A stretch of DNA of 64,000 bases from Panax quinquefolius (Eukaryota; Streptophyta; Magnoliopsida; Apiales; Araliaceae), in the NCBI GenBank assembly GCA_020205615.1, contig CM035165.1, positions 88,350,005-88,414,004 on the forward strand. Reading direction: 5' to 3'. This document shows positions 20,362 through 30,402 of this stretch, piece after piece. Position 1 is the stretch's first letter. Each line of letters opens with the position of its first letter. A program made the translations under genes and the position numbers. Below the pieces are notes generated by a model. The model was not told where the DNA came from. It saw only the letters and a list, made by a program, of their open reading frames with translations, and made no database searches.

Positions 20362-21818
20362 TGATGAGTAGGTTTTTAAACCATGAATTGTGTTCAGTTG
20401 GTTTGTTTTTGTGTTCGTTTTTATGCATTTTTTATGTTACTGTTGATGGGTTTTTCGTTTAATGTAGGAAAAGCAGAGGCGTCTTGCGTTTGGAAGCATT
20501 TGAGATTGTGTGATCAGTTAATGGAGTCATTGATGGTGTGTATCATTGTCATTGTGTAGTGGGGAGCTACCGAGTCTTATTTGGAATCATGCTAGCTTAT
20601 CATTGCTATGGCGTACGATCACACGGGTCTATTATGCCTACTGTTGCTATGGCCGATCACAACAAGCAGAAGACCACTATGATACTGATCGCTACTGGGA
20701 AGTGATGAATTGGTTTTTAAAGAGGAGTTAGATGGCAGTAGTTGGAGAGAATTAGAATTGTTTTAAGTTGTTTTGGATAGGAAGTGGAGGCAAGCTAGGA
20801 GGGTATCTAGACAAGAGATGGTCTACAAGTAAAAGGAAAAATGGGAATCAAGGGATATACACAACTTTGCAAAAGAACGACATTGGAGATCAAGCTTGGA
20901 GGTCTAGAGAAGAAGGAATAACTTCACGAAAATTACAGGAATTGAATTCAGAGAAGGGTGGTGTTTTATTATTCTTCCTTAATTTTTATTATCTGTAATT
21001 GGGATGATGTCTCCTTTTATTTATCCAGTAGTTAATTTATTTATTATGAATTAATTATCTTTTTAGGCGATTGATGGATCTTTGAGTGGAACAATGGTTT
21101 ATTAGCTTTAATTCTCAGTTTAATAAAATATTCAATGGTTTATCTATATTGATTTGAGCTTGAATTTATGAATTGCCCGATCAACGATTCTTTGTGGATT
21201 TGAATAGATTCGAGAGAAGATGTTTAAATCTAGACTTAATTGATATAGCATGTGTTCATGAATTTTGTGAATAGCAGAATTGTGATGAATGTTAAGGTAG
21301 AGATACGCTTAACATCGCATGTAATCGTTAGAGAACTTAATCTTAAACTTCTTTTGATTTAATTTGCATAGAGATATTGTGAGTTAATTGATTGAAGTGT
21401 TTGGCTTAATTCTATCTTAATTGTGAATTTGAGTTAATTTGGTATTGGTTCACTGAAAGGTGGTTAATGCTACAATCGTGTTCTTGATTAATAAACTGGA
21501 ATATTGAATTGAACTGAGATAAAAGTGAATTAATCTGAGTAAATCTTAGAGTGAAATCATGAGCCTAATTCTCCAAGTATTGTTTGAAAATTGAGTTTTA
21601 TCTTTGTGGGTTATTAGTGATAGTTAGAGTATTAGTTGTTAAGATTTTCTCCTCATTTATTCAAGTTAGTTTAATAAAATTCGGATTAGTTAAAAATTGA
21701 TAGTTGTAAGCTTGAGGTCTTGGTAATTGTCTCTGTGGGAACGATACTCAACTTATCACTTTATTACTTGTTGACCACGTATACTTGCGTGTTGTGCGTA
21801 ATTAGGTTTTATCCAACA
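20362..21818 (+). repeat. W 3' LTR
   Basis: Starts TGATGAGTAGGTTTTTAAACC and ends GTTTTATCCAACA. It mirrors 10106-11576 except for the block at about 20527-20700. Confidence 0.9.
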
Positions 21819-22674
21819 ACGGCGCAGCCATTTGTGGGCCCCATAACGAATAACTGTCGGATGAAGAAAACGACAAAAATTGAGTTTTATAAATAATGGT
21901 GTAGTTATTCAGATAACACCTTTGTTGGAATACGGTGGTTAAAATACGATGTCTGGCGTTATTACACAAGAAGATACTGGTATTACACAATATTTTGAAT
22001 TATTGATTCTTATGTAAGAAGACACTACTCAATAATTATTACAAGAATTAATTATTTAATATTTTATTTTATTGATTCAATAATTGATGCATTGATATTT
22101 TATATTATTGTTGTTTCAATAATTGTCACTACACAGTATCTCCATTATCAGATCAATAATTCATATTATTTGAATAATATTATTAGATAGCATTTATTGC
22201 AATGTCTAGAAAGTTCTGTTAAAGAAAGGTTTGGTCACCTAATTGCGCGCCAGTAAGGAGAAATTCTTATTGGAAAGCCCTCTCTTTCTCGAACTACTGG
22301 TTTTATCAATTATTTTTGTCGATTGTGGAGGTATTAAAATCATCCGTTTGTGGATTTCAGATATTTTTGGTTTGGAATTTGGAAAAACTCAAAGCTACAA
22401 AGTTGTAGAGAATTCGATTTCAGTCAGAATGGACATAAAATTCGTATTTTTCTGATAACTGGACTATTTTCTATGAATTGTTGAAGTTTCGGAAAATAAA
22501 ATGATTTTTATTAATTTATGGGTGGGACCCACTTGGTTATCAACATGTGGGCTGCTGAAAATTGGTTCAAAGTTGGCTGGTGGGTGAGAATTTTCAAGAG
22601 GCATGCGTAGAAATGTTAAATAATAATAAATATATTTTATCATTTTAGTCTCCTTTGGCGTTCTAGCATTTTTC

Positions 22675-22682
22675 TATAAATA
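22675..22682 (+). promoter_or_regulatory. LTR TATA box (Z 5' LTR)
   Basis: TATAAATAGGTGCTTATG, followed by AGAATTGAAAAACACACC as in the other LTRs. Confidence 0.75.
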
Positions 22683-23584
22683 GGTGCTTATGTTAGAATT
22701 GAAAAACACACCAGAAACAAGTTTTCTTTCTCTCTATATTATCAAGAATATTTTTGTGAGTATTTAGATATCTTGAGTTTTGCTCAGCATTATATCCGAT
22801 ATTCAAGTCAGAAGTACTGCTCTTTTGAGGTAAGGGATTTTAAGGGTTATTATGTTTTTCAGTTCGTACTTCTTCCGACATTCAGAAAATTCTGAAAAAA
22901 TTTGAAATTATATTTTGATGAGTTTTATTAATTGTGTCCAAAAATGGTTAATTTTGGATGTATAGATTAAGAGTTATGAATTTTATGAGAAAATACTATT
23001 TTAAAAGTAACCGCTTATAACTCCTTGTGGTTTACTCTAAAATTGATGAAATTTTTATTGGAAGTATATCTATATAATATCAGTGTACTCCATGAATTTA
23101 GGAATTTTTGGATAAAAGTATAATTTATGATAAATGTCTAAATATTCGGCGGTTTTTGGCCATATGAAAAATAGTAAATGAATTTTAAAAATTCTGAGAA
23201 AAATATATGTTTAATATGGGACTATATTCTACTAAATCCCAGAAAAGAAATATTTTTGGGACTGATTTGGTATTTTTCATAAAAATGGACTAGTTATGAG
23301 TAAATGAATTAAATATGTTATGTGAAGTAAGAAAATTGAAAAATAGGATTTTATGGCTTGAGAATCATACATGAGTTATATGCAGATTTTTGATGAGGGT
23401 TTTGGTTATTGGTGATGAAATCTCATGAGTTTGGCATTTTAGAATGATTAAATGCATTATTTAGTAAAGCGTAAACAATTAAAATAAATTATTTATGAGT
23501 TTAAGAAATGTTACTTTAATATCATTATACCGAAATATTGGTATAGATTTTATTGTGGAATTTTTACCTTTTTGTGTCGGGTTT

Positions 23585-23682
23585 ACTATTCATGAGTTAC
23601 TATTCATAAATTACTATTCATGAGTTACTATTCACGAAGTTACTATTCATGGGTTACTATTCACGAGTTACTATTCACGACA
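23585..23682 (+). repeat. 12-bp GTTACTATTCAC array (Z 5' LTR)
   Basis: Eight or so near-perfect units of GAGTTACTATTCACGA type, the clearest copy of the array in the window. Confidence 0.9.
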
Positions 23683-24029
23683 AAATTGGTTTCTTTTTCT
23701 GACCAAATTATCGTTGATTTATGAATCTTACTTTTGAGATTAAATCTATATGTTGATTATATTGTTTTTATTATCATATATAACATTTTTATAATCCTAG
23801 TGAAGAAATTTCTCTTTGACTTGAGTGTAAAGATGGGTAGATTAGTGGTATGATCATGACTATGGGTTCTCTTTGGCCAGTAGTGCAAAGTTGAATCGTT
23901 GACCGGTATGATCATAACCATTGAATTTACAATTGAATATTTTTAGCTTAAGTGCAAAGGTGAATTGATCAACATGGTTATAATTATTGTTTATATAAAT
24001 TCTGAAATGATTATATATTTCTTTGAAAT

Positions 24030-24256
24030 ATTAATATATTTGGCCTGTAGTGCAAATATGAACCGTTGATGAATATATTTGGCATGTAGTGCAAATATGA
24101 ACTGTTGAGGAATATCTTTGGCATGTAGTGCAAAGATGAATTGTTGATGAATATCTTTGGCCCGTAGTGCAAAGATGACCTGTTGTTGAATATCTTTGGG
24201 CAGTAGTGCAAAGATGAACTGTTGATGAATATCTTTGGCCTGTAGTGCAAAGATGG
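24030..24256 (+). repeat. 36-bp hairpin array (Z 5' LTR)
   Basis: Six units of ATCTTTGGCCTGTAGTGCAA plus AGATGAACTGTTGATGAAT. In the first two units the stem is ATATTTG...CAAATAT, in the others ATCTTTG...CAAAGAT, so both arms change together. Confidence 0.88.
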
Positions 24257-24311
24257 ATTTATTAGTATGATTATGAACAGGAACTGTGATTTGGTATAAC
24301 CATGATCTTTG

Positions 24312-24542
24312 ATGTTTCAGGTAAGGACATGTGATGAAAATTATCTTCGTCCTGGATGCGAAGAGGAATTTAGAATCACAATTATGATTATGAGTTATTC
24401 ATATTATTGTGGAAAGGAACTGTTGATTAATGTTACAGGGATAAAACATTGTTGGTGGACCTTTAATGTGGAGAAGATAATAGAATTTATGGTCTATTTG
24501 ACTCTTATAATGGATCGCTTCGTTAAACTTAACTATGGTTGA
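24312..24542 (+). other. 76-codon open frame in the Z LTR, conserved in X (uncertain coding)
   Basis: An ATG at 24312 opens 76 codons (MFQVRTCDENYLRPGCEEEF ...). The matching frames in X (37215-37445 and 41570-41800) are the same length with no insertion or deletion. My hand comparison of Z with the X 3' copy gives about 18 amino-acid-changing and 5 silent codon differences, which is no sign of selection. It lies inside the putative intron. It may be a chance open frame in an old conserved LTR block. Confidence 0.3.
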
Positions 24543-24816
24543 AATTTTTATCATCTACCATATGTTCTAAATCTCGATTTATTATTGATGAAGGCTATTG
24601 ATAATTTAATTATCTTTAGTCATGATATTCTTTACTGAGCTAGTTGTGCTCACCCTTTTGCTTCACAATTCCTTTTAGGTAATAAGAGTGTAGGTGGGTC
24701 GAGCGGGGGTAACAGGGGAATAGAACGGTGGTCATCATTTAGTAGTTATATTTGGTGAATCAACTAGGGTGAGGCGAACCCAACGTTGGAAGGGTGTTTT
24801 GCCACTATCATACAAG

Positions 24817-25166
24817 ATGTCTAATGACATACAACCTCGTGTCATCATAAGACAAGGTTGTGCTCATCCACTTGCTGAGTATATTTACGAGCACTACCTA
24901 TATAATCTTGGTGTTTGTTTGAAGTATAATTCTCAATTAGAGACAGTAGAGATAATGATATATCAAGAGAAGACTCACCATTGGGAAGAATATGATTGTA
25001 ATCTTCTCATTTTTTTTGGGGTCTATTGGGTCAACCAAGGATAATTCTGTGGCCATATGATATCTATCATAACCTAGAAGCATGGCCTCCCATTTACAAA
25101 GGTTTCCTTGAGCACTTCCCAAAGATTCTAATTTCTAAAACAGTTTTTGACTATACCTTTATGTAA
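24817..25166 (+). pseudogene. LTR-encoded 116-aa ORF, Z 5' LTR copy (one-base deletion)
   Basis: Same start (MSNDIQPRVIIRQGCAHPLA) and same end (TFM-stop) as the intact copy at 29124, but one base is missing in the T-run after codon 65, near 25011-25018. The rest is about 97 % identical to the Z 3' copy. It lies 139 bases past the putative splice acceptor and about 200 bases before the LTR end. See the 29124 entry for protein description. Confidence 0.6.
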
Positions 25167-25365
25167 GGTGTCATTGTGATGTGCTATCCAAGGTTGGGAT
25201 GAGAGTCACAGTTGGTATATATTTGTATCCAAACTCACATCATATGTGTTGTTGTATTTTGCACGACAATTGTTATAATAAAGTTGTAGTTATTTTTCCG
25301 TACCATGTATTTGGCGACTCAAAATGGGTTGGATGGAATGGACCTATTTTGGGGTTGTTGTCACA

Positions 25366-25383
25366 TTTGTATCGAGCTTAGGA
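25366..25383 (+). other. Degenerate primer-binding site of Z
   Basis: TTTGTATCGAGCTTAGG follows the LTR end. It corresponds to TGGTATCAGAGCTTAGG in X and Y with several changes. Confidence 0.7.
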
Positions 25384-25691
25384 TATGGTCTCGGCGGAGA
25401 TCGGGGAATATAACTAGGAGGGAGAGATGAGTAAATCCTTCGCTAAAGTGTGTCCTACCTAAGCTTATTTGTTGGTCGGTCATAATATCGGGATATTATG
25501 TGATATGTTAATTTGTTTAATTAACCCTTGTTTTATGGCGCGTGTTGAGAAATGGTCTTTGAGAATGTTAACAATGGAGTGAATGAGACCGTGGGGATAT
25601 CTCTAATCACCAACTGAGGATAATGTGATGTCGGTGAAAAAAGGAATTAGAAATCCATGTGGTGAGTGAAGAATTGATAGTTGCACCCGAG
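25384..25691 (+). pseudogene. Z leader and decayed gag start
   Basis: The leader matches X, Y and V (GGCGGAGATCGGGGAATA, AACTAGGAGGG, CTACCTAAGCTTATTTGTT, TTAACCCTTGTTTTATGGC). The gag N-terminus is recognisable at 25550-25612 (GAGAATGTTAACAATGG, AATGAGACCGTGGGG) but stops at 25615 and 25620. Beyond this the sequence departs from gag and enters the coiled-coil ORF. Confidence 0.7.
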
Positions 25692-26336
25692 ATGGTCGCA
25701 GAGGTAATAGCTGAGAGTGAGGAAGAAGAGGAAGAAGAGGTACCTGAGGAGAATTTATTAGAGGTATTATATGATCAAAATATAGAATTGCAAAATTGTA
25801 TTCATGAGTTAGAAGAGCAGGCTGAAGAACGACAGGCGGTCGTGGAGCAAAAGGATGCAACAATTCAAGCTTGTGTTACCCGATATGTGATGCTTGAACA
25901 AAAGCATTCTTTGGCAGAGTATAAGATGATAAAGATGGAATCTGAGCTGAAAGAAGAAAAAATTGAACGAGTTAGAATAAGTGATGCATGGGCAAAAGTC
26001 GCACGACACGTTGATATTGTGGAAAGAGATGTCCGATCTAAGAAAGCTAAAATAGATGATATGAATTTCTCTTTTTGGAAAGAAATTGGGAGAACCCAAC
26101 ATCGAGTTTTGAATTACCCTGTACATAGAGGTCAACCTGAATTCGATATGGATCAAAGATTGATGATTCAGATCATGAATCAAGAGTACGATGAGGCAGT
26201 TGAGGGAGGAATATGTCTTATAGAAAAGTATATTCCAACGGTAGTGATGACGCGAAAATTGCCCGCAGAAGTCAAAGCGGGTAGTTCGAGGGATGGCGGT
26301 TGTCATGACTTCCCAACAAGTGAAGAACCCAAATGA
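25692..26336 (+). CDS. Coiled-coil protein ORF carried by Z (unknown function)
   Basis: The ORF has 214 codons from ATG 25692 to a TGA at 26334; the frame is open from 25638, and a GTG at 25659 would also be in frame. Residues ~8-16 are almost all glutamate. Residues ~20-115 have heptad-like spacing of L/I/V/M among E, Q and K (LEVLYDQNIELQNCIHELEE, MIKMESELKEEKIERVRI), which predicts a coiled coil. About residues 125-195 are mixed, with W, H and Y and a Q-R-L-M-I-Q-I-M-N segment. The last ~20 codons overlap, in another frame, the sequence V-V-M-T-S-Q-Q-V-K-N-P-N-E-V-I-T, a remnant of the Y/V protease start. It does not resemble gag or pol. It might be a captured host segment or a diverged gag replacement. 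I do not recognise a family. Confidence 0.55.
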   Translation: MVAEVIAESEEEEEEEVPEENLLEVLYDQNIELQNCIHELEEQAEERQAVVEQKDATIQACVTRYVMLEQKHSLAEYKMIKMESELKEEKIERVRISDAWAKVARHVDIVERDVRSKKAKIDDMNFSFWKEIGRTQHRVLNYPVHRGQPEFDMDQRLMIQIMNQEYDEAVEGGICLIEKYIPTVVMTRKLPAEVKAGSSRDGGCHDFPTSEEPK

Positions 26337-26454
26337 AGTTATCACGGAGATGAGAAATGGAGAAATCATGATGACGGAGATAGAAATCGAAATGAAATCA
26401 AGGTATTCTTAACTCTTGAAATACAGCACGTAAATTTTGGGGACAAAATTTCAT
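26337..26454 (+). pseudogene. Z remnant joining protease start to pol end
   Basis: NPNEVIT, found at the protease start of Y and V, is followed within 50 bases by E-I-E-I-E-M-K-S-R-Y-S. That corresponds to the end of the Y chromodomain tail (L-E-T-E-M-K-A-R-Y-P). So the deletion took out all of RT, RNase H and integrase between these points. The final GGGGACAAAATTTCATAA matches the end of Y pol. Confidence 0.7.
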
Positions 26455-26467
26455 AAGGAGGGGAGAT
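26455..26467 (+). other. Polypurine tract of Z
   Basis: AAGGAGGGGAGAT next to the 3' LTR start TGTAAGACC. Confidence 0.9.
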
Positions 26468-27677
26468 TGTAAGACCCCGAATTTTATGAAATAAAAGTAT
26501 TCAATTTTTCTTATAATTACAATTCAGTAAATGATTAAATTGATAAAAGTTTAAAGTTAAGGGTGAGATATGAATTTTTTTTTCCAAAATACGCAAGTGG
26601 TTATAAAATATTCAATTTTCGAGGAATATTCGTTTGGTCGTGGAATATTCTTTTACATTGGAGAATATTAAATGCGACCAGTGCGACCATTTGTGGGCCC
26701 CATAACGAATAACTGTCGGATGAAGAAAATGACAAAAATTGAGTTTTTATAAATAACGGCGTAGTTGTTACCGTTAACACTGTTGGAATACCTAGTGGTT
26801 AAAATACAGTAATACACGTTATTGCACAGTAGCACACGGTATTGCACAATATTTTTGAATTATTGATTTTTACGTAAGAAGACACTACTCAATAATTATT
26901 ACAGTAATTACTGTTCAATATTTTATTTTATTGATTCAATAATTGCTGCGTTGATATTTTGTATTATTGTTGTTTCAATAATTGTCACTACACAGTATCT
27001 CTATTATCAGATCAATAATTCATATTATTTGAATAATATTATTAGATAACATTATTGGCAATGTCTAGAAAGTTACATCAAAGAGAGGTTTGGTCACCTA
27101 ATTCGCGCTTGATAAGGAGAAATTCTTATTGAAAGCCCCTCTTTCTTAGAGCGGCTTTGGTTGTCATAATTGTGATTACGTAATATTATTTGTGAATAAT
27201 TAATTATTGATTTATATGATAAGGAAATATTTATTTTATGTGGATATAAATGATGGATATATTTATTTTATGTGGATAAAAATGAAGGAATTAATCTCCG
27301 AGGTATTTTATCATTATTTTTTCGGTGTGGAGGTATTAAAAATCATCCGTTTGTGAATTTCGGATATTTTTGGTTTGGAATTTAGAAAAACTCAAAGCTA
27401 TAAAGTTGTAGAGAATTCGATTTCAGTCAGAATGGACATAAAGTTCGTATTTTTCTGATAACCATACTATTTTCTATGAATTATTGAAGTTTCAGAAAAT
27501 AAAATAATTTTTATTAATTTATGGGTAGGACCCACTTGGTTATCAACATGTGGGCTGCTGAAAATTGGTTCAAAGTTGGCTGGTGGGTGAGAATTTTCAA
27601 GAGGCATGCGTAGAAATATTGAATAATAATAAATATATTTTATCATTTTAGTCTCCTTTGGCGTTCTAGCATTTTCT

Positions 27678-27685
27678 TATAAATA
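27678..27685 (+). promoter_or_regulatory. LTR TATA box (Z 3' LTR)
   Basis: TATAAATAGGTGCTTATG; donor-like GAGGTAAGAG follows at 27831. Confidence 0.7.
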
Positions 27686-28565
27686 GGTGCTTATGTTAGA
27701 ATTGAAAAACACACCAGAAACATGTTTTCTTTCTCTCTATATTATTAAGCATATTTTTGTGAGTATTTAGATATCTTGAGTGTTGCTCAGCGTTATATCC
27801 GATATTCAAGTCAGAAGTACTGCTCTTTTGAGGTAAGAGATTTTAAGGGTTATTATATTTTTCAGTTCGTACTTCTTCCGACCTTCAGAAAATTCTGAAA
27901 TTTTTTTGATGAGTTTTATTAATTGTGTCCAAAAATGGTTAATTTTGGATGTATAGATTAAGAGTTATGAATTTTATGAGAAAAGACTATTTTAAAAGTA
28001 ACCGCTTATAACTCCTTGTGGTTTACTCTAAAATTGATGAAATTTTTATTGGAAGTATATCTATATAATATCAGTGTACTCTGTGAATTTCAGAATTTTT
28101 GGATAAAAGTACAATTTATGATAAATGTCTAAATATTCGGCGGTTTTTGGCCATATGAAAAATAGTAAATGAATTTTAAAAATTCTGAGAAAAATATATG
28201 TTCAATATGGGACTATATTCTGCTAAATTCCAGAAAAGAAATATTTTTGGGACTGATTTGGTATTTTTCATAAAAATGGACTAGTTATGAGTAAATGAAT
28301 TAAATATGTTATGTGAAGTAAGAAAATTAAAAAATAGGATTTTATGGCTTGAGAATCATACATGAGTTATATGCAGATTTTTGATGAGGATTTTGGTTAT
28401 TGGTGATGAAATCTCATGAGTTTGACATTTTAGAATGATTAAATGAATTATTTAGTAAAGTGTAAATAATTAAAATAAATTGTTTATGAGTTTAAGAAAT
28501 GTTATTTCAATATCATTATACCGAAACATTGGTATAGATTTTATTGTAGAATTTCTACCTTTTTG

Positions 28566-28686
28566 TGTCAGGTTTACTATTCATGAGTTACTATTTATGA
28601 GTTACTATTCACGAGTTACTATTCATGAGTTACTATTCACGAAGTTACTATTAATAGGTTACTATTCACGAGTTACTATTCACGAC
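28566..28686 (+). repeat. 12-bp GTTACTATTCAC array (Z 3' LTR)
   Basis: Nine or ten units, one more than the 5' LTR copy, with one TTACTATTAATAGG variant. Confidence 0.88.
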
Positions 28687-29123
28687 AAAATTGGTTTCTT
28701 TTTCTGACCAAATTATCGTTGATTTATGAATCTTACTTTTGAGATTAAATCTATATGTTGATTATATTGTTTTTATTATCATATATAACATTTTTATAAT
28801 CCTGGTGAAGAAATTTCTCTTTGACTTGAGTGTAAAGATGGGTAGATTATTGGTATGATCATGACTATGGGTTCTCTTTGGCCAGTAGTGCAAAGTTGAA
28901 TCGTTGATCGGTATTATCTTTAGTCATGATATTTTTTACTGAGCTAGTTGTGCTCACCCTTTTGCTTCACAATTCCTTTCGGTGTAATAAGAGTGTAGCA
29001 TTTGGGTCGAGCGGGGTAATGAGGAATAGAAGCGGTGGTCATCATTTAGTAGTTATATTTGGTGAATCAACTAGGGTGAGGCGAACCCAACGTTGGAAGG
29101 GTGTTTTGCCACTATCATACAAG

Positions 29124-29474
29124 ATGTCTAATGACATACAACCTCGTGTCATCATAAGACAAGGTTGTGCTCATCCACTTGCTGAGTATATTTACGAGCA
29201 CTACCTATATAATCTTGGTGTTTGTTTGAAGTATAATTCTCAATTAGAGACAGTGGAGATAATGATATATCAAGAGAAGACTCACCATTGGGAAGAATAT
29301 GATAGTAATCTTCTCGTTTTTCTTTGGGGTCTATTGGGTCAACCAAGGATAATTCTATGGCCATATGATATCTATCATAAACTAGAAGCATGGCCTCCCA
29401 TGTACGAAGGTTTCCTTGAGCACTTCCCAAAGATTCTAATTTCTAAAACAGTTTTTTACTATACCTTTATGTAA
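29124..29474 (+). CDS. LTR-encoded 116-aa ORF (intact copy, Z 3' LTR), unknown function
   Basis: ATG 29124 to TAA 29472, 116 residues. The protein starts MSNDIQPRVIIRQGCAHPLA, is rich in Y, H, W, L and I, has a hydrophobic stretch at residues ~63-79 (L-L-V-F-L-W-G-L-L-G then I-I-L-W), a W-P-P-M-Y-E-G-F motif at ~90-97 and ends T-F-M. Three other copies (24817, 37803, 42158) have identical start, end and length apart from one lesion each. Between Z and X I count roughly 36 base differences in 351 with no indel, about 24 changing and 12 silent. Right after the shared stop the two families diverge sharply with indels. Y and V LTRs lack it. The frame is open well upstream here, but the ATG is the first start shared by all copies. 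I know no family for it. Confidence 0.55.
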   Translation: MSNDIQPRVIIRQGCAHPLAEYIYEHYLYNLGVCLKYNSQLETVEIMIYQEKTHHWEEYDSNLLVFLWGLLGQPRIILWPYDIYHKLEAWPPMYEGFLEHFPKILISKTVFYYTFM

Positions 29475-29670
29475 GGTGTCATTGTGATGTGTTATCCAAG
29501 GTTGGGATGAGAGTCACAGTTGGTATATATTTGTATCCAAACTCACATCATATGTGTTGTTGTATTTTGCACGACAATTGTTGTAATAAAGTTTTAGTTG
29601 TTTTTCTGTACCATGTATTTGGCTACTCAGAATGGGTTGGATGGAATGGACCTATTTTGGGGTTGTCACA

Positions 29671-30402
29671 GAGACCGTGGAGACGCCTGTACTCACCGAT
29701 GAGGAGAACGTGCAACAGGCCGGCAATGTTCCTCCTGTAAATAACACCACTGGTCAGACGATGAACGACGCAATGTTTAGAAACTTTTTGCAGTTCAAGC
29801 AAAATCAGACGAGGGAGACTTGTATTCAAAATACAGGAAGAAATGATAACAACGCACGGTTTGTTACAACCAAGAAGTTCAAAGAGTTGGGACCACCAGA
29901 ATTCTGGGGAAAGTCGGATCCGATTAAGGCGGAGACGTGGGTCAAACAAATTACCAAGATATTCGATGTCTTGGGATGCACGGAGGAACAGAAGGTTCCA
30001 TTCACCACCTTTATGTTCCGTAATAAGGCAGATTATTGGTGGGAATCTGTGAAGCGTACCCATCCAGCCGCACTTAGTATGTCTTGGGAAACGTTTCAGA
30101 AACTGTTCAATGACAAATACTTTCCTGAAAGTATTCGTCATATGAAGGAGGTAGATTTTATTAGACTGGAGCAGAATAACATGACGGTGTCCCAGTACGA
30201 GGTGAAGTTTGCAGAGTTGTCCAGGTTTGCATTTCATTTGGTGGAGAATGAGGAACGTATGACGTAGATGTTTCTAAGAGGTTTGGAACCCGGCATACGT
30301 CAATATCTCATTTCACATAAATTTTTTCTCTATTCAGATGTTGTCAATAGGGCTCAATTATTAGAGCGAGATAACGAGTACGTTCAACCGAGGGACCACT
30401 GA
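29671..30402 (+). pseudogene. Y gag, main part
   Basis: The frame begun at 9856 resumes at 29671 in register. The capsid signature is clear: KKFKELGPPEFWGKSDPIKA, W-V-K-Q-I-T-K-I-F, FRNKADYWWESVKR, SWETFQKLFNDKYFPES, V-S-Q-Y-E-V-K-F-A-E-L. A TAG at 30265 interrupts, after which MFLRGLEPGIRQYL continues in the same frame to 30402. Gag would form the capsid. The V copy has the corresponding codon as CGG. Confidence 0.93.

Larger units (their letters stand above)
10106..21818 (+). mobile_element. Element W: Athila-like Ty3/gypsy retrotransposon, complete, nested in the Z 5' LTR
   Basis: Two ~1.46-kb LTRs (10106-11576 and 20362-21818) flank an 8.8-kb internal region with a TGGCGCCGTTGTCGGGGA primer site, a gag-protease frame, RT, RNase H, integrase, an extra ORF with the plant transposon domain, and a AAGTTTGGGGGATTT polypurine tract. 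This order and the primer site are characteristic of Athila. Outside one block, the LTRs are nearly identical, consistent with W being the most recent insertion. Many stops show it is inactive. I could not identify a clean target-site duplication. Confidence 0.92.
22830..24678 (+). other. Putative LTR intron (Z 5' LTR)
   Basis: Donor TTGAG/GTAAGGG at 22830 and acceptor CACAATTCCTTTTAG/GTAAT ending at 24678 bound 1849 bases. These hold the 12-bp array, the hairpin array and a 76-codon open frame. The 116-codon ORF starts 139 bases beyond the acceptor. Inference only. Confidence 0.35.
21819..25365 (+). repeat. Z 5' LTR, second segment
   Basis: Continues the Z LTR after W. It contains CAATAATTG sites, TATA at 22675, donor at 22830, a long stretch shared with the 3' LTR, the 12-bp array, six hairpin units, an acceptor ending at 24678 and the 116-codon ORF. 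It ends GTTGTTGTCACA. Against the 3' LTR it lacks a ~140-bp segment (present at about 27165-27310) and has ~700 bp that the 3' LTR has lost. Confidence 0.85.
9895..29670 (+). mobile_element. Element Z: non-autonomous gypsy element with coiled-coil ORF, nested in Y gag
   Basis: Z begins TGTAAGACC at 9895 and ends GGTTGTCACA at 29670. GAGACC is present on both sides (9889-9894, 29671-29676). Its 5' LTR (9895-10105 plus 21819-25365) is split by W. The internal region is 25366-26467 and the 3' LTR is 26468-29670. The internal region keeps the leader and gag start, then a 214-codon ORF, then a short remnant of the end of pol and the polypurine tract. RT, RNase H and integrase are absent, so Z must depend on proteins from another element. 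Confidence 0.88.
26468..29670 (+). repeat. Z 3' LTR
   Basis: Starts TGTAAGACCCCGAATTTTAT and ends GGGGTTGTCACA. Shares the long AT-rich block 27840-28480 with the 5' LTR at roughly 97 %. It has lost the hairpin array (about 700 bp, junction near 28912) and the acceptor reads CCTTTCGG instead of CCTTTTAG. It carries the only intact copy of the 116-codon ORF. Confidence 0.88.

Noticed and set aside
10106..21818. Target-site duplication for W
   Set aside because: Left flank TTTAAT and right flank ACGGC do not match. The Z LTR does continue across the site, so the insertion is real but the duplication has been altered.
24011..24250. Minus-strand frame of repeated HYxPKIFI units (also at 8980 and 36050)
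   Set aside because: The apparent protein repeat is only the translation of the hairpin array; unit length divisible by three keeps it open.
25809..26369. 186-codon minus-strand frame opposite the coiled-coil ORF
   Set aside because: It is the antisense of the heptad-rich ORF; the plus-strand product has regular heptads and lies in the element's sense direction.
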